A stretch of DNA of 64,000 bases, taken from Ruegeria intermedia. Lineage in GTDB: Bacteria; Pseudomonadota; Alphaproteobacteria; Rhodobacterales; Rhodobacteraceae. Each line of letters opens with the position of its first letter. Within the stretch, counting starts at the first letter, position 1. The notes beneath the pieces were generated by a model. The model made no database searches and was not told where the DNA came from. It was given only the letters and a program-made list of their open reading frames with translations. Position numbers and translations under genes: made by a program. Positions 8,598 to 16,687 of the stretch are shown one piece after another. The stretch lies in the NCBI RefSeq assembly GCF_900129345.1, contig NZ_FQVK01000001.1, forward strand, positions 186,001-250,000. Reading direction: 5' to 3'.

Positions 8598-9820
8598 TTT
8601 GCGGGTACCTCTGTAGGCAGCGTCAGGACCATTCCGAACGCGCCGAGTTTCAGGATGCAGGGCAGCACGGCATAGGCCAGGTTGAGCGTTTCCAACGCCT
8701 GCGCCGAATTCGTCTGACCGGGCACGAAGCCGCTGCGTTCCAGCAGCGGAAGGGTGAAGAATGCGGCCAATGCCAGCCCCAGTTTGCCGGCGAAAGACCA
8801 GATGCCGAAGGCGGCCGAGGCATTCAGCCCCGCGCGTGTCAGCACCACCGAGAACATGGCCGGCAGAACCACCATGTCCGCCCCCAGCGCCGCCCCCGAC
8901 GCCAGGCAGATCACCGCGAACCCGGCCAGGTTGCCGGGTGCCAGCATGGCCGCGCCGACAAAGCCCAGAATGGCCAGCGGCATCGCGATGATCAGAGTCT
9001 GTTTCGGGCCGATCCGGTTGCTGAGCCGCGCCCAGAGCGGCACGGTCGCCCCGGCGCTGAGGAAAAACAGGATCAGCAGCGGCCCGGCCTTGCCCGGCAA
9101 TTGCAGCCGGTCTTCGACGAAGAACAGGAACAGGGTCGAGGTGATCGCAACCGGCAGGCTGTTGACCAGCGCCAGCGCCAGCAGACGCAGGGCCCCGGCC
9201 TGACCCAGCCCGTCGAACGACAGCCCCTGCCCGGTGATGGGCGCGCGCCGCCAGATCGGCAATGTCAGCACCATGGTGACCAGCGCCAGTGCGCCCAGAA
9301 ACAGCCCGAAGGCCGGATAGCCCTGCGCGCCCGCGCCCAAGGCCACGAACAGCGCCGGTGCGCTGGCGGCCAGAACCACGCCGGCCAGCTGCCCGCCCTC
9401 ACGAAAGGCGGCGAGGGTCATCAACTCGCGCGGGGTGGCCTGTTTCGCCAGCGTCGCGCTGCGGCCATAAAGCAGGATGGTGCCCAGGCTGTAGGCGGAA
9501 AACAGCAGGATCAGGATCGCCACAAGAGCGCCGACGCTCGCCCCCTGCGGCAGTGAGAACAACAGCGGAAAACCGACCGCCAGGCCTCCGGCGGCCAAGA
9601 CGGCAAAACCCATCTGCGCGCCGGGCCAGCGGTCAATGGCCCAGCCGATCAGCGGGTCTTGTACCAGATCCACCAGCCGGATCAGCAGCAGAACCGTGCC
9701 GATCACGCCCAGGCCGATCCCGAGGTTCACCGCCGCAAAGCGCGGCAGGTGGATGTAGAGCGGGATACCCGCCGCAGCAAGCATCAGCGCATAGAGGCTG
9801 ACACGCGGATACAGCATCAC
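8594..9820 (-). CDS. MFS transporter, GPH (glycoside-pentoside-hexuronide:cation symporter)-like
   Basis: A 408-residue major facilitator protein with about 11-12 predicted membrane helices. The loop containing DLVQDPLIGWAIDRWPG resembles the GPH-family D-x6-G-x3-D-R signature. Its substrate cannot be read from the sequence. Tight four-base overlaps on both sides place it inside an operon of FAD oxidoreductase, CHI-like and DUF3833 genes, so it more likely handles a lipid-related or small amphipathic compound than an ordinary sugar. Confidence 0.85.
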   Translation of the reverse strand: MMLYPRVSLYALMLAAAGIPLYIHLPRFAAVNLGIGLGVIGTVLLLIRLVDLVQDPLIGWAIDRWPGAQMGFAVLAAGGLAVGFPLLFSLPQGASVGALVAILILLFSAYSLGTILLYGRSATLAKQATPRELMTLAAFREGGQLAGVVLAASAPALFVALGAGAQGYPAFGLFLGALALVTMVLTLPIWRRAPITGQGLSFDGLGQAGALRLLALALVNSLPVAITSTLFLFFVEDRLQLPGKAGPLLILFFLSAGATVPLWARLSNRIGPKQTLIIAMPLAILGFVGAAMLAPGNLAGFAVICLASGAALGADMVVLPAMFSVVLTRAGLNASAAFGIWSFAGKLGLALAAFFTLPLLERSGFVPGQTNSAQALETLNLAYAVLPCILKLGAFGMVLTLPTEVPAK

Positions 9821-10353
9821 TGACCCCGCAGCTGGCGCGTGAAAGCAGCGGACCGGGTGTTGTTGCCCAGAAAGATCGACATGAAGCTGCGCTTGATCCC
9901 CGGATAGGAGAGGGTGCAGGTCTTGCGCCCGTTGCGCCAGAACTCGATCGCATCGGGGCCTTTGGTGACGGCCACATAGCTGTCCCCGGCGTTGACCGCC
10001 CGATAGCAGGTTTTCAACTGCGCCTCGATCGGGGCGCTGTTGCCTTGCCGGGCCATCTCGTCCAGCGTGGATTCGATCAACGCCTTCTGCTTCAGCGATT
10101 TCCGATAGGTCAGCTTCAGCCCGAAATCCTGCGACCAGCTGAGCGGGCCGCCGCCTTTGGTGAACAGCTGCGCATCATAGATCGGCAGACCGAGGAACCG
10201 GAAGGTGGCGGTGCCGCGCAGCTCGGCATCGGGCAGCACGTTGGTGACGGGCGTGGCCGCCAGCCCGGCAGGGGCCAGCAGAACCAGGCTCAGGATCGCT
10301 GCGTTACGGGCTGGCCGTAACCGGGACAGCGACGCTTGGATCAGGTATCGCAT
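9817..10353 (-). CDS. Chalcone isomerase-like family protein, exported
   Basis: A 178-residue protein with an N-terminal signal segment (about 17-32, ending GLAA) and the bacterial chalcone-isomerase-like fold pattern: RGTATFRFLGLPIYDAQLFT, LTYRKSLK and FLGNNTRSAAF. Bacterial members are not flavonoid enzymes and probably bind fatty acids or related lipids. The ATG at 10353 has GGAG about seven bases upstream, giving a 50-base overlap with the end of the FAD oxidoreductase gene. It overlaps the MFS gene by ATGA. Confidence 0.8.
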   Translation of the reverse strand: MRYLIQASLSRLRPARNAAILSLVLLAPAGLAATPVTNVLPDAELRGTATFRFLGLPIYDAQLFTKGGGPLSWSQDFGLKLTYRKSLKQKALIESTLDEMARQGNSAPIEAQLKTCYRAVNAGDSYVAVTKGPDAIEFWRNGRKTCTLSYPGIKRSFMSIFLGNNTRSAAFTRQLRGQ

Positions 10354-11638
10354 TTTCAGCTCCGATGGTTTGCGGATCGCCGGTCAACAGCCCGACAACA
10401 TGCATCGCGCTGGCGATTCCGTCTTCGTGGAACCCGTGCCGGTTGTAGGCACCGGCGAACCAGGTCCGGTTGCGGCCCTGCATCTGGCGGATCTGGGCCT
10501 GCGCTTTCAGCGCGGCCTTGTCGAACACCGGATGGGCGAATTCCACCTCGTCATAGATCTTGTCGGGCGCGATGTCGGAAGACGGGTTCAGGGTGACGAA
10601 CAACGGGTCGCTTTCTGGGATGTTCTGCAACCGGTTCATCCAGTAGGTCACGCCCACGTTGCCCGCCTGCGAGCGGTAGGTCCAGCTGGACCAGCAGGCG
10701 CGGCGGCGCGGCATCTGGCTGGGGTCGCAATGCAGCACCGCGCGGTTGGGCTGATAGCGGATCGCGCCCAGGGCCGCGGCCTCGTCGGCGGTGGCGTTCT
10801 GGCCCAGAATGGCCAGCGACTGATCGGAATGGGTGGCCAGAATGATCTCGTCATACTGATCCGAGCGACCCTGCGCCTGTACGGTCACGCCCAAGGCGTC
10901 GCGCTCGACGCTCGAGACCGGCGCGCCGAGGCGGATGTCGCAGCCCCGGCCGCGCAGCGCGGACTCGAGCCGCCGGACATATTCGATGCTGCCACCCTTG
11001 ACGGTCCACCACTGGTGCTGGGCGCCGCGTTTGCTGGACAGCAAGGCATGGTTGCGGAAGAACTGCACCAGCGACCGCGCCGGGAACTGATCGACGAACT
11101 CTACCGGAGTGGACCAGATCGCGCCGCACATCGGCATCAGGTAATTGTTGCGGAACCAGTGGCCCAACCGCATCTGGTCAACCAGTTCACCAATCGTGGT
11201 GTCATCATCCCGGGCGGCCTCGGGCGCTTCTTTGCCAAAGCGCAGGATGTCGGCGATCATCTTGTAGTACGAGGGCCGCACGAGGTTGCGCTTCTGCGCG
11301 GTGATGGTGCGCAGGTTGTTGAGGCCATATTCGATGCGACCATTGTCGATGGTGGCGCCAAAGCTCATCTCGCTTTTGATGACCGGCACATCCAACTCGC
11401 CGAACAGCCTGGTCAGATAGGGATAGGTGGCATAGTTGAAGACGATGAACCCGGTATCGACCGGTTGGTCACCATTGCGCCCGGCCATCACCGTGCGCGC
11501 GTGTCCGCCCAGACGGGGTTCGGCCTCGTACAGGGTGACGTCGTGGCTTTCTGACAGGTAGTAAGCTGCGGACATCCCCGAGATGCCTGCACCCACAATT
11601 GCGATCTTTTTCCGTACGCCCCGGGTTTCGTCGAACAT
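10304..11638 (-). CDS. FAD-dependent amine-oxidase-like oxidoreductase
   Basis: A 444-residue flavoprotein of the NAD(P)/FAD-binding, flavin amine-oxidase superfamily (COG2907 type). The dinucleotide motif IVGAGISG lies at 14-21 and a GG doublet region LGGHARTV follows. Relatives sit in the RpoE/ChrR singlet-oxygen regulon of Rhodobacter sphaeroides and include a desaturase of furan fatty acid synthesis; whether this protein does the same is inference. The start at 11638 (MFDETRGVRKK) is chosen for its AGGATG Shine-Dalgarno; a longer in-frame start would overlap the promoter. It is the first gene of a five-gene operon. Confidence 0.87.
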   Translation of the reverse strand: MFDETRGVRKKIAIVGAGISGMSAAYYLSESHDVTLYEAEPRLGGHARTVMAGRNGDQPVDTGFIVFNYATYPYLTRLFGELDVPVIKSEMSFGATIDNGRIEYGLNNLRTITAQKRNLVRPSYYKMIADILRFGKEAPEAARDDDTTIGELVDQMRLGHWFRNNYLMPMCGAIWSTPVEFVDQFPARSLVQFFRNHALLSSKRGAQHQWWTVKGGSIEYVRRLESALRGRGCDIRLGAPVSSVERDALGVTVQAQGRSDQYDEIILATHSDQSLAILGQNATADEAAALGAIRYQPNRAVLHCDPSQMPRRRACWSSWTYRSQAGNVGVTYWMNRLQNIPESDPLFVTLNPSSDIAPDKIYDEVEFAHPVFDKAALKAQAQIRQMQGRNRTWFAGAYNRHGFHEDGIASAMHVVGLLTGDPQTIGAENAIPDPSVAVPVTASP

Positions 11639-11670
11639 GCCATCCTCATTCTGCGACAGTTTACAAGGGG

Positions 11671-11697
11671 ATACGCAGGGCGGGCCGGAGCGGATCA
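11671..11697 (-). promoter_or_regulatory. ECF sigma (RpoE/ChrR-type) promoter for the FAD oxidoreductase operon
   Basis: On the minus strand, TGATCC (11697-11692) is followed after exactly 16 bases by CGTAT (11675-11671). This resembles the group 11 ECF sigma (RpoE) promoters of Rhodobacter. The predicted start is about 25 bases ahead of the gene's ATG. The divergent promoter has the same spacing. Confidence 0.7.
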
Positions 11698-11774
11698 AAT
11701 CCGGGCGATGTTTTTCCCTGATTGCCGCTGATAGCCGGGTTGTGCGTCAGGATTGCCTCGATCGCGGTTGCTGG

Positions 11775-11801
11775 TGATCCGGGGCCTGCCCGTCCGCGTA
11801 A
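11775..11801 (+). promoter_or_regulatory. ECF sigma (RpoE/ChrR-type) promoter for the SDR gene
   Basis: TGATCC (11775-11780), 16 bases, then CGTAA (11797-11801): the same hexamer and spacing as the divergent minus-strand element 78 bases away. Transcription should begin near 11808. Confidence 0.7.
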
Positions 11802-11812
11802 AAAGGGGTGTT

Positions 11813-11881
11813 ATGATCAAGACCACCCACTCCAAGACCGCGGCAGTTCACGCTTCGGCACATCTGAGCCGCCCGGCATGA
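11813..11881 (+). CDS. Possible 22-residue leader peptide coupled to the SDR gene
   Basis: A 22-codon frame (MIKTTHSKTAAVHASAHLSR...) begins at ATG 11813 and its TGA overlaps the SDR start as ATGA. AAGGGGTG precedes the ATG. However, the predicted transcript start from the ECF promoter is only about five bases upstream, so the message would be almost leaderless and the purine run would lie partly outside it. The SDR's own ribosome-binding site is weak, which makes coupling attractive. It is basic and His/Ser/Thr-rich with no known domain. Real status uncertain. Confidence 0.35.
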   Translation: MIKTTHSKTAAVHASAHLSRPA

Positions 11882-12603
11882 GCAGTTTTGACGGAAAAAC
11901 CTACTGGATCATCGGTGCCAGCGAGGGGCTGGGCCGGGCGCTGGCCGGAGGCTTGGGCGGTCAGGGCGCGCACCTGGTGCTGTCCGCGCGCAATGCCGAG
12001 CGGCTGGAGCAGATCTGCGCCGCGCTGCCTCATGCCCGTGCGGTGCCGCTGGACGTGACCGATCTGGCGCAGGTGCGCCGCGCCGTGGCCGAGATCGGCC
12101 CGGTCGATGGTCTGGTCTACAATGCCGGGGCCTATGAGCCGATGCGCGCGCAGGACTGGCAGACCGAAGCCGCGCTGGCCATCAGCGACGTGAACTATTC
12201 AGGCGCGCTGCGGGTTCTGGGGGAAACCGTGCCGGCCATGGTGCAGGCGGGGCGCGGCGACATCACCCTGATCGGGTCGCTGGCGGGTTATCACGGGTTG
12301 CCGGCGGCGATCGGGTACGGGTCCAGCAAGGCGGCGCTGATTTCGCTGGCCGAAACGATGCGGCATGACCTGGCCGGAACCGGGGTGACGGTGCGCATCG
12401 TCAATCCGGGGTTCATCAAGACCCGGCTGACCGACAAGAACAGCTTCAAGATGCCGATGCTGATGGAGCCCGAAGATGCCGCGCAGCGCGTGCTGCGCGC
12501 AATGGCGCGCCGGCGCTTCCGTACCGACTTCCCAGCGCCGTTCTCGTGGGTCATCCGGCTGATCGATTACCTTCCGGATCTTCTGGTCTATCGCGGAAAA
12601 TAG
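11878..12603 (+). CDS. Short-chain dehydrogenase/reductase
   Basis: A 241-residue classical SDR. It has the cofactor motif GASEGLG (13-19), NAG (82-84), catalytic Ser134, Tyr147 and Lys151 (YGSSK), and PGFIKT after the active site. The C-terminus has a hydrophobic helix typical of membrane-associated or lipid-acting SDRs. It starts at ATG 11878, overlapping the stop of a short upstream frame. Divergence from the FAD oxidoreductase operon with matched promoters suggests it acts in the same lipid/oxidative-stress response. It ends three bases before the convergent imuB gene. Confidence 0.9.
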   Translation: MSSFDGKTYWIIGASEGLGRALAGGLGGQGAHLVLSARNAERLEQICAALPHARAVPLDVTDLAQVRRAVAEIGPVDGLVYNAGAYEPMRAQDWQTEAALAISDVNYSGALRVLGETVPAMVQAGRGDITLIGSLAGYHGLPAAIGYGSSKAALISLAETMRHDLAGTGVTVRIVNPGFIKTRLTDKNSFKMPMLMEPEDAAQRVLRAMARRRFRTDFPAPFSWVIRLIDYLPDLLVYRGK

Positions 12604-12606
12604 ACT

Positions 12607-14259
12607 CTAACCAAAGCGTCCCTGACAGAACCAGCCCGCCGACATGGTGCCGCCATGGCCGTAGAACAGCCATAGCCGCTCGCCCTGTTCGGTCACCACC
12701 ACCCAGTAATCGCGCACGCCGCTGCGCCAGTTGGGGTCGTCCAGCCACCATTCCGGGGCGATCCGCTCCGGGCCTGTGGCCTGCGCCAGGTGCCAGTCGC
12801 GCCCGCGCCAGCGGAAATTGGCGGGCACATCGGGGTGGTCAGGGGCCATCACCGGCTCGGGCCGCCACATCAGCAGGGGGCGCGGGCGCGGCGGGGCGGG
12901 CCAGTCGCGCGCCGGTTCCGACCAGGCCGCCGCCAGCGTCTGGGCGGTTTTCTCGGGGATGTGCGAGGCCGCCGGGTGTTGCCGTGTGATCGCCTCGAGC
13001 CCCACCCGCGCGCCCAGTTTGCCGATCAGGTCATCCAGCGCCGTGTTCCCCTCCAGCCGGTTGCGCACGGCGCGGCTGGCTTCGGCATGGCCGGTCAGGG
13101 TGCGGGCATGCACCGGCTCGGTCTGCACCGCCGCAAGGCGCAGCATGTCGATTCCATAGCCCGCGTCGATCTGGTCGATTTTCATCTCTAACAAAGGGCG
13201 AATGCGGTGTTTGTCGTGGCTCGGGCGGGCCAGCCCGATCTCGATGATCTCGGCCGCCTGATCGGTGCGGTGCGCCTCGAGCCGCAGGGTCCGCGCCCCG
13301 CGCGCCTTTTCTTCCAGCCGGGCGCACAGGGTCGGCAGCATCCGGTCGATGGCGGCCATCACGTCTTCGGCCAGGCCGATCGGGTTGGGCAGGGTCATCC
13401 GCACCGCAAAGTGATGCGGGGGCCGCGCGGGCGAGACCGGCTCGGGCGCGCTGCCCATCGCCTGATCCAGCCGCAGCACCAGCCCGCGCCCGAACCGGCG
13501 GGCCAAACTGGCACGCGGCTGGCCCAGCAGGTCGCCGATCCGCCGCAGGCCCAGCCGGTTCAGCTGCGCCACGGTCTGATCGTCCAGCCGCAGCGCCGCG
13601 ATGGGCAGGGGGGCAAGCGCGCCATAGGCCTGCCCCGGCGGTGCGATCCGGGCCCCGCCGCCCACGGCCACCACCTGCGGCGCGGTGCCGCCCTTGGTCC
13701 AGTGCCGCCGTTTGCCAGCGCGGGCGCGGGTGGCGCGGGCCTCTTGGGAAATGGCGTCTCCATTGCGGTCCGAGGTGGCCGTGTGCCCGGCATAGCGCGC
13801 CAGCGCCCAGGCCGCGCCCAGCGTGTCGGCGATGCCCATCTGCACGCTCAGCCCCATGTCGGCGCAGTCGGTCTCGATCACCTCCAGCAGCGCCTCTTCG
13901 CCGCCGAACAGATGGGCGCAGCCCGACAGATCGACGATCAGGCCATCGGGCGCCTCTTCGGCGACCCAGGGGCTGAACTTGCCCGCCCAGCGGCGCAGCG
14001 CGGTCAGAAAAGCGGCCTCGGCCGGGGCGTTGCGGGGGCGGGTGACAAGGGCCGCGCACATGGCATGGGCATCGCGCACCGGCTGGCCCACGCGCAGACC
14101 GGCGGCCTGTGCATCAGCGTTCAGCGAGGTGATGACCTGCATGTTCGACTGTTCGGCCACCACCGCCAGCGGGCCGGAGTGCAGGCCGCGGGCGGCGCGG
14201 ATCAGCCGTTCGGCCCCCAGGCGGGGGAACCACAGCGAGAGTATTCGGCGTTTGGGCAT
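12607..14259 (-). CDS. imuB: ImuB-type Y-family DNA polymerase-like protein
   Basis: A 550-residue ImuB homologue, the catalytically inactive Y-family member that recruits DnaE2 to the sliding clamp during SOS mutagenesis. It has a Y-family N-terminus (ILSLWFPRLGAERL), a palm region with LIVDLSGCAHLFGGE, a HhH-like segment (LNRLGLRRIGDLLGQPR) and a long C-terminal adaptor region. A LexA box sits 17 bases before its start. It normally follows imuA, but no imuA frame is present upstream; a lipoprotein gene is there instead. dnaE2 lies about 4 kb away. Confidence 0.9.
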   Translation of the reverse strand: MPKRRILSLWFPRLGAERLIRAARGLHSGPLAVVAEQSNMQVITSLNADAQAAGLRVGQPVRDAHAMCAALVTRPRNAPAEAAFLTALRRWAGKFSPWVAEEAPDGLIVDLSGCAHLFGGEEALLEVIETDCADMGLSVQMGIADTLGAAWALARYAGHTATSDRNGDAISQEARATRARAGKRRHWTKGGTAPQVVAVGGGARIAPPGQAYGALAPLPIAALRLDDQTVAQLNRLGLRRIGDLLGQPRASLARRFGRGLVLRLDQAMGSAPEPVSPARPPHHFAVRMTLPNPIGLAEDVMAAIDRMLPTLCARLEEKARGARTLRLEAHRTDQAAEIIEIGLARPSHDKHRIRPLLEMKIDQIDAGYGIDMLRLAAVQTEPVHARTLTGHAEASRAVRNRLEGNTALDDLIGKLGARVGLEAITRQHPAASHIPEKTAQTLAAAWSEPARDWPAPPRPRPLLMWRPEPVMAPDHPDVPANFRWRGRDWHLAQATGPERIAPEWWLDDPNWRSGVRDYWVVVTEQGERLWLFYGHGGTMSAGWFCQGRFG

Positions 14260-14276
14260 CGGGCAGACATCAAAAT

Positions 14277-14301
14277 GTTCTCATTTCGTTCTAAATGAGA
14301 A
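14277..14301 (-). promoter_or_regulatory. LexA box and overlapping palindrome upstream of imuB
   Basis: GTTC-N7-GTTC (14277-14291; GAAC-N7-GAAC on the coding strand) is the alphaproteobacterial SOS operator, ending 17 bases before the imuB ATG. It overlaps a perfect inverted repeat TTCTCATTT (14278-14286) / AAATGAGAA (14293-14301). Confidence 0.85.
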
Positions 14302-14325
14302 TCGCCGCCTGAGTCGAGTCCGCCC

Positions 14326-14613
14326 TTATCCGCAGGTCAGCCGCTGGATGATCCCGGCCCCGTCGACATACACGTTCAGCCGGTCGATGCGGTAATCCTG
14401 CGTGGCGATGTCATCGGGGCCCAGAACGCGGGCCCGTTCCGGCAGGCTGGCCTGAATGGTCGAGACCGGTTGCCCCACGGAATCGGCAAAGGGTTCGCCC
14501 TTGCAGAAGGCCAGATCCACCGGTGCGGCATCCACCTCGGCAGAGCCCGGTTCGGGCAGGTCGGTTTCGGCGCAGGCGGCCAGGACGATCAGGATCGGGA
14601 TGAACCGGTACAT
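14326..14613 (-). CDS. Lipoprotein with peptidase inhibitor I78-like domain
   Basis: A 95-residue protein with a short signal and lipobox LAAC (Cys14), so it is probably membrane-anchored in the periplasm. The mature part has the I78 inhibitor pattern: Cys, then [37 protein letters not shown] and a terminal TCG. I78 family proteins inhibit serine proteases in fungi; bacterial members are mostly uncharacterised. The start at 14613 is chosen for the GAGGAGCG Shine-Dalgarno; a start 21 bases upstream is possible. It is a single gene beyond the imuB LexA box. Confidence 0.8.
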   Translation of the reverse strand: MYRFIPILIVLAACAETDLPEPGSAEVDAAPVDLAFCKGEPFADSVGQPVSTIQASLPERARVLGPDDIATQDYRIDRLNVYVDGAGIIQRLTCG

Positions 14614-14743
14614 TGGCGCTCCTCTTTTCGGCAATGTCGTTTCTGAAATATCAAAAGCTTACAGAGACTGCCATGAAAGCGCAGTTGAAAACACCCTGTA
14701 TTTGACGCAGGGTCGGGTCAAACAAGACAGGGAGACAAGCAAC

Positions 14744-15856
14744 ATGCGTACTCGTGCCGCCGTTGCCCTTCAGGCGGGCAAGCCCTTGGAAGTGATGGAG
14801 GTGAACCTCGAAGGCCCCAAGGCCGGCGAGGTTCTGGTCGAGATCAAGGCCACCGGCATCTGCCATACCGATGAATTCACCCTGTCGGGGGCCGACCCCG
14901 AGGGGTTGTTCCCGGCCATTCTGGGCCATGAAGGCGCCGGCGTGGTGGTCGAGGTCGGCCCGGGCGTGACCAGCCTGAAGCCGGGCGATCACGTGATCCC
15001 GCTCTACACCCCCGAATGCCGCGAGTGCGAATACTGCCTGCACCCCAAAACCAACCTGTGCCAGGCCATCCGCGAGACGCAGGGCAAGGGTTTGATGCCC
15101 GACGGCACCTCGCGTTTCTCGACGCTGGATGGGGATCCGATCCTGCACTACATGGGCTGCTCGACCTTCTCGAACCACACGGTCCTGCCCGAAATCGCGT
15201 TGGCCAAGGTGCGCGAGGACGCGCCGTTCGACAAGATCTGCTATATCGGCTGTGGCGTGACCACGGGCATCGGCGCGGTGATCAACACCGCCAAGGTCGA
15301 GATCGGCAGCCGCGCCATCGTGTTCGGCCTGGGCGGCATCGGCCTGAACGTGATTCAGGGCTTGCGTCTGGCCGGGGCCGACCAGATCGTCGGCGTCGAC
15401 CTGAACCCCGCCAAGCGCGAGATGGCCGAGAAGTTCGGCATGACCGATTTCGTGAACCCGTCCGAGGTCGAGGGCGAGCTTGTCCCGTATCTGGTGAACC
15501 TGACCAAGGGCGGCGCGGATTACACCTTTGACGCCACCGGCAACGTGCAGGTGATGCGCGCGGCGCTGGAATCGGCGCACAAGGGCTGGGGCGAATCCAT
15601 CATCATCGGCGTGGCGCCTGCCGGGGCCGAGATCTCGACCCGTCCGTTCCAGCTGGTCACCGGCCGGTCGTGGCGCGGCACCGCCTTCGGCGGCGCGCGT
15701 GGGCGCACGGATGTGCCCAAGATCGTCGACTGGTACATGGAAGGCAAGATCGAGATCGACCCGATGATCACCCACACCATGGGACTGGACGACATCAACA
15801 AAGGCTTCGACCTGATGCACAAGGGCGAAAGCATCCGGTCGGTGGTGATCTACTGA
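14744..15856 (+). CDS. adhC: S-(hydroxymethyl)glutathione dehydrogenase / class III alcohol dehydrogenase
   Basis: A 370-residue zinc-dependent enzyme that oxidises S-hydroxymethylglutathione to S-formylglutathione with NAD in formaldehyde detoxification, and can reduce S-nitrosoglutathione. Catalytic zinc ligands C40 and H62 (GHEGAG) and structural zinc cysteines C92, C95, C98 and C106 are visible, with a Rossmann motif GLGGIG about residue 190. The ATG at 14744 has GGGAG upstream and gives the usual family N-terminus MRTRAAVA. The partner S-formylglutathione hydrolase gene is not adjacent. A terminator follows. Confidence 0.95.
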   Translation: MRTRAAVALQAGKPLEVMEVNLEGPKAGEVLVEIKATGICHTDEFTLSGADPEGLFPAILGHEGAGVVVEVGPGVTSLKPGDHVIPLYTPECRECEYCLHPKTNLCQAIRETQGKGLMPDGTSRFSTLDGDPILHYMGCSTFSNHTVLPEIALAKVREDAPFDKICYIGCGVTTGIGAVINTAKVEIGSRAIVFGLGGIGLNVIQGLRLAGADQIVGVDLNPAKREMAEKFGMTDFVNPSEVEGELVPYLVNLTKGGADYTFDATGNVQVMRAALESAHKGWGESIIIGVAPAGAEISTRPFQLVTGRSWRGTAFGGARGRTDVPKIVDWYMEGKIEIDPMITHTMGLDDINKGFDLMHKGESIRSVVIY

Positions 15857-15871
15857 GGCCGGAAATTGCAA

Positions 15872-15897
15872 GGGCGGGGTTACACCCGCCCGCTTTT
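15872..15897 (+). terminator. Rho-independent terminator of adhC
   Basis: GGGCGGG (15872-15878) pairs with CCCGCCC (15885-15891) around a six-base loop and is followed by GCTTTT. It is 16 bases past the adhC stop. Confidence 0.8.
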
Positions 15898-15944
15898 CCG
15901 CCTATGTTCAGTTCAGAATTTTACGTCTGAATTGAGAGACCAAG

Positions 15945-16661
15945 TTGACCAATACCACCACAGAACGCCTTGCCGTTCTGATTGATGCCGAGAATGTTCC
16001 GGCAAAACACGTCGCCGAAATCTTCGAAGAAGTCGCCACATTGGGAGAGGCGAGCCTGCGCCGGATCTACGGCGATTTTTCCGGCGGTATCCCGCAGGGC
16101 TGGAGCGCCGAGAAACTGGCGGAATACGCCATCGTACCGCACCAGCAATTCGCCAATACCACCGGCAAGAACGCGGGCGACATCGCCCTGGTGATCGACG
16201 CGATGGACATTCTGCATTCGGGCCGCTTCGACGGGTTCGTTCTGGTGTCGTCCGACAGCGATTTCACCCGCCTGGCCAGCCGTATCCGCGAACAGGGGCT
16301 GAGGGTTTACGGCATTGGCGAGCGCAAGACGCCCAAGGCTTTCGTGGCGGCCTGCAACCGGTTCATTCTGATCGAAAACATCAAGAAAGAAAGCGCCGGC
16401 GGCGAAAAGACCAAGAAGGCTCCGTCGAAGAAAGACCTGAACCATGCCTATCAGCTGATCCGCAATGTCGTGCTCAAATCCGACGAGCCGGATGGCTGGG
16501 TCACCCTGGGTTGGGTCGGCCGCCAGCTGAGCATGAATTACCCGGATTTCGATACGCGGACCTACGGGTTCAACCGGCTGAGCGATCTGGTTCGTGAAAT
16601 CGGAAAGTTCGAGGAATCCGGCGAGAGCGGAAATATCAGGATCCGCTGCAAAGAGAGGTAA
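15945..16661 (+). CDS. NYN-domain (LabA/DUF88) ribonuclease-like protein with C-terminal OST-HTH/LOTUS domain
   Basis: A 238-residue protein with an N-terminal NYN/PIN-like domain (about 8-145), showing acidic residues in LIDAENV, DIALVIDAMD and VSSDSDF that would bind metal. A Lys-rich linker follows, then a LOTUS/OST-HTH-like winged helix (about 165-235). The family is predicted to cut or bind RNA. The start is TTG at 15945, with GAGAG about ten bases upstream; no ATG or GTG fits without losing the first NYN strand. It is a single gene followed by a hairpin. Confidence 0.85.
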   Translation: MTNTTTERLAVLIDAENVPAKHVAEIFEEVATLGEASLRRIYGDFSGGIPQGWSAEKLAEYAIVPHQQFANTTGKNAGDIALVIDAMDILHSGRFDGFVLVSSDSDFTRLASRIREQGLRVYGIGERKTPKAFVAACNRFILIENIKKESAGGEKTKKAPSKKDLNHAYQLIRNVVLKSDEPDGWVTLGWVGRQLSMNYPDFDTRTYGFNRLSDLVREIGKFEESGESGNIRIRCKER

Positions 16662-16680
16662 CGCGGCCGTCTGGCCGCGT
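16661..16680 (+). terminator. Hairpin between convergent NYN and DMT permease genes
   Basis: ACGCGGCC (16661-16668) and GGCCGCGT (16673-16680) form a perfect 8-bp stem with a four-base loop GTCT, starting at the last base of the NYN stop codon. There is no T tract, so it may act as a stabilising 3' hairpin rather than a classic terminator. Confidence 0.45.
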
Positions 16681-16687
16681 GGTGACT

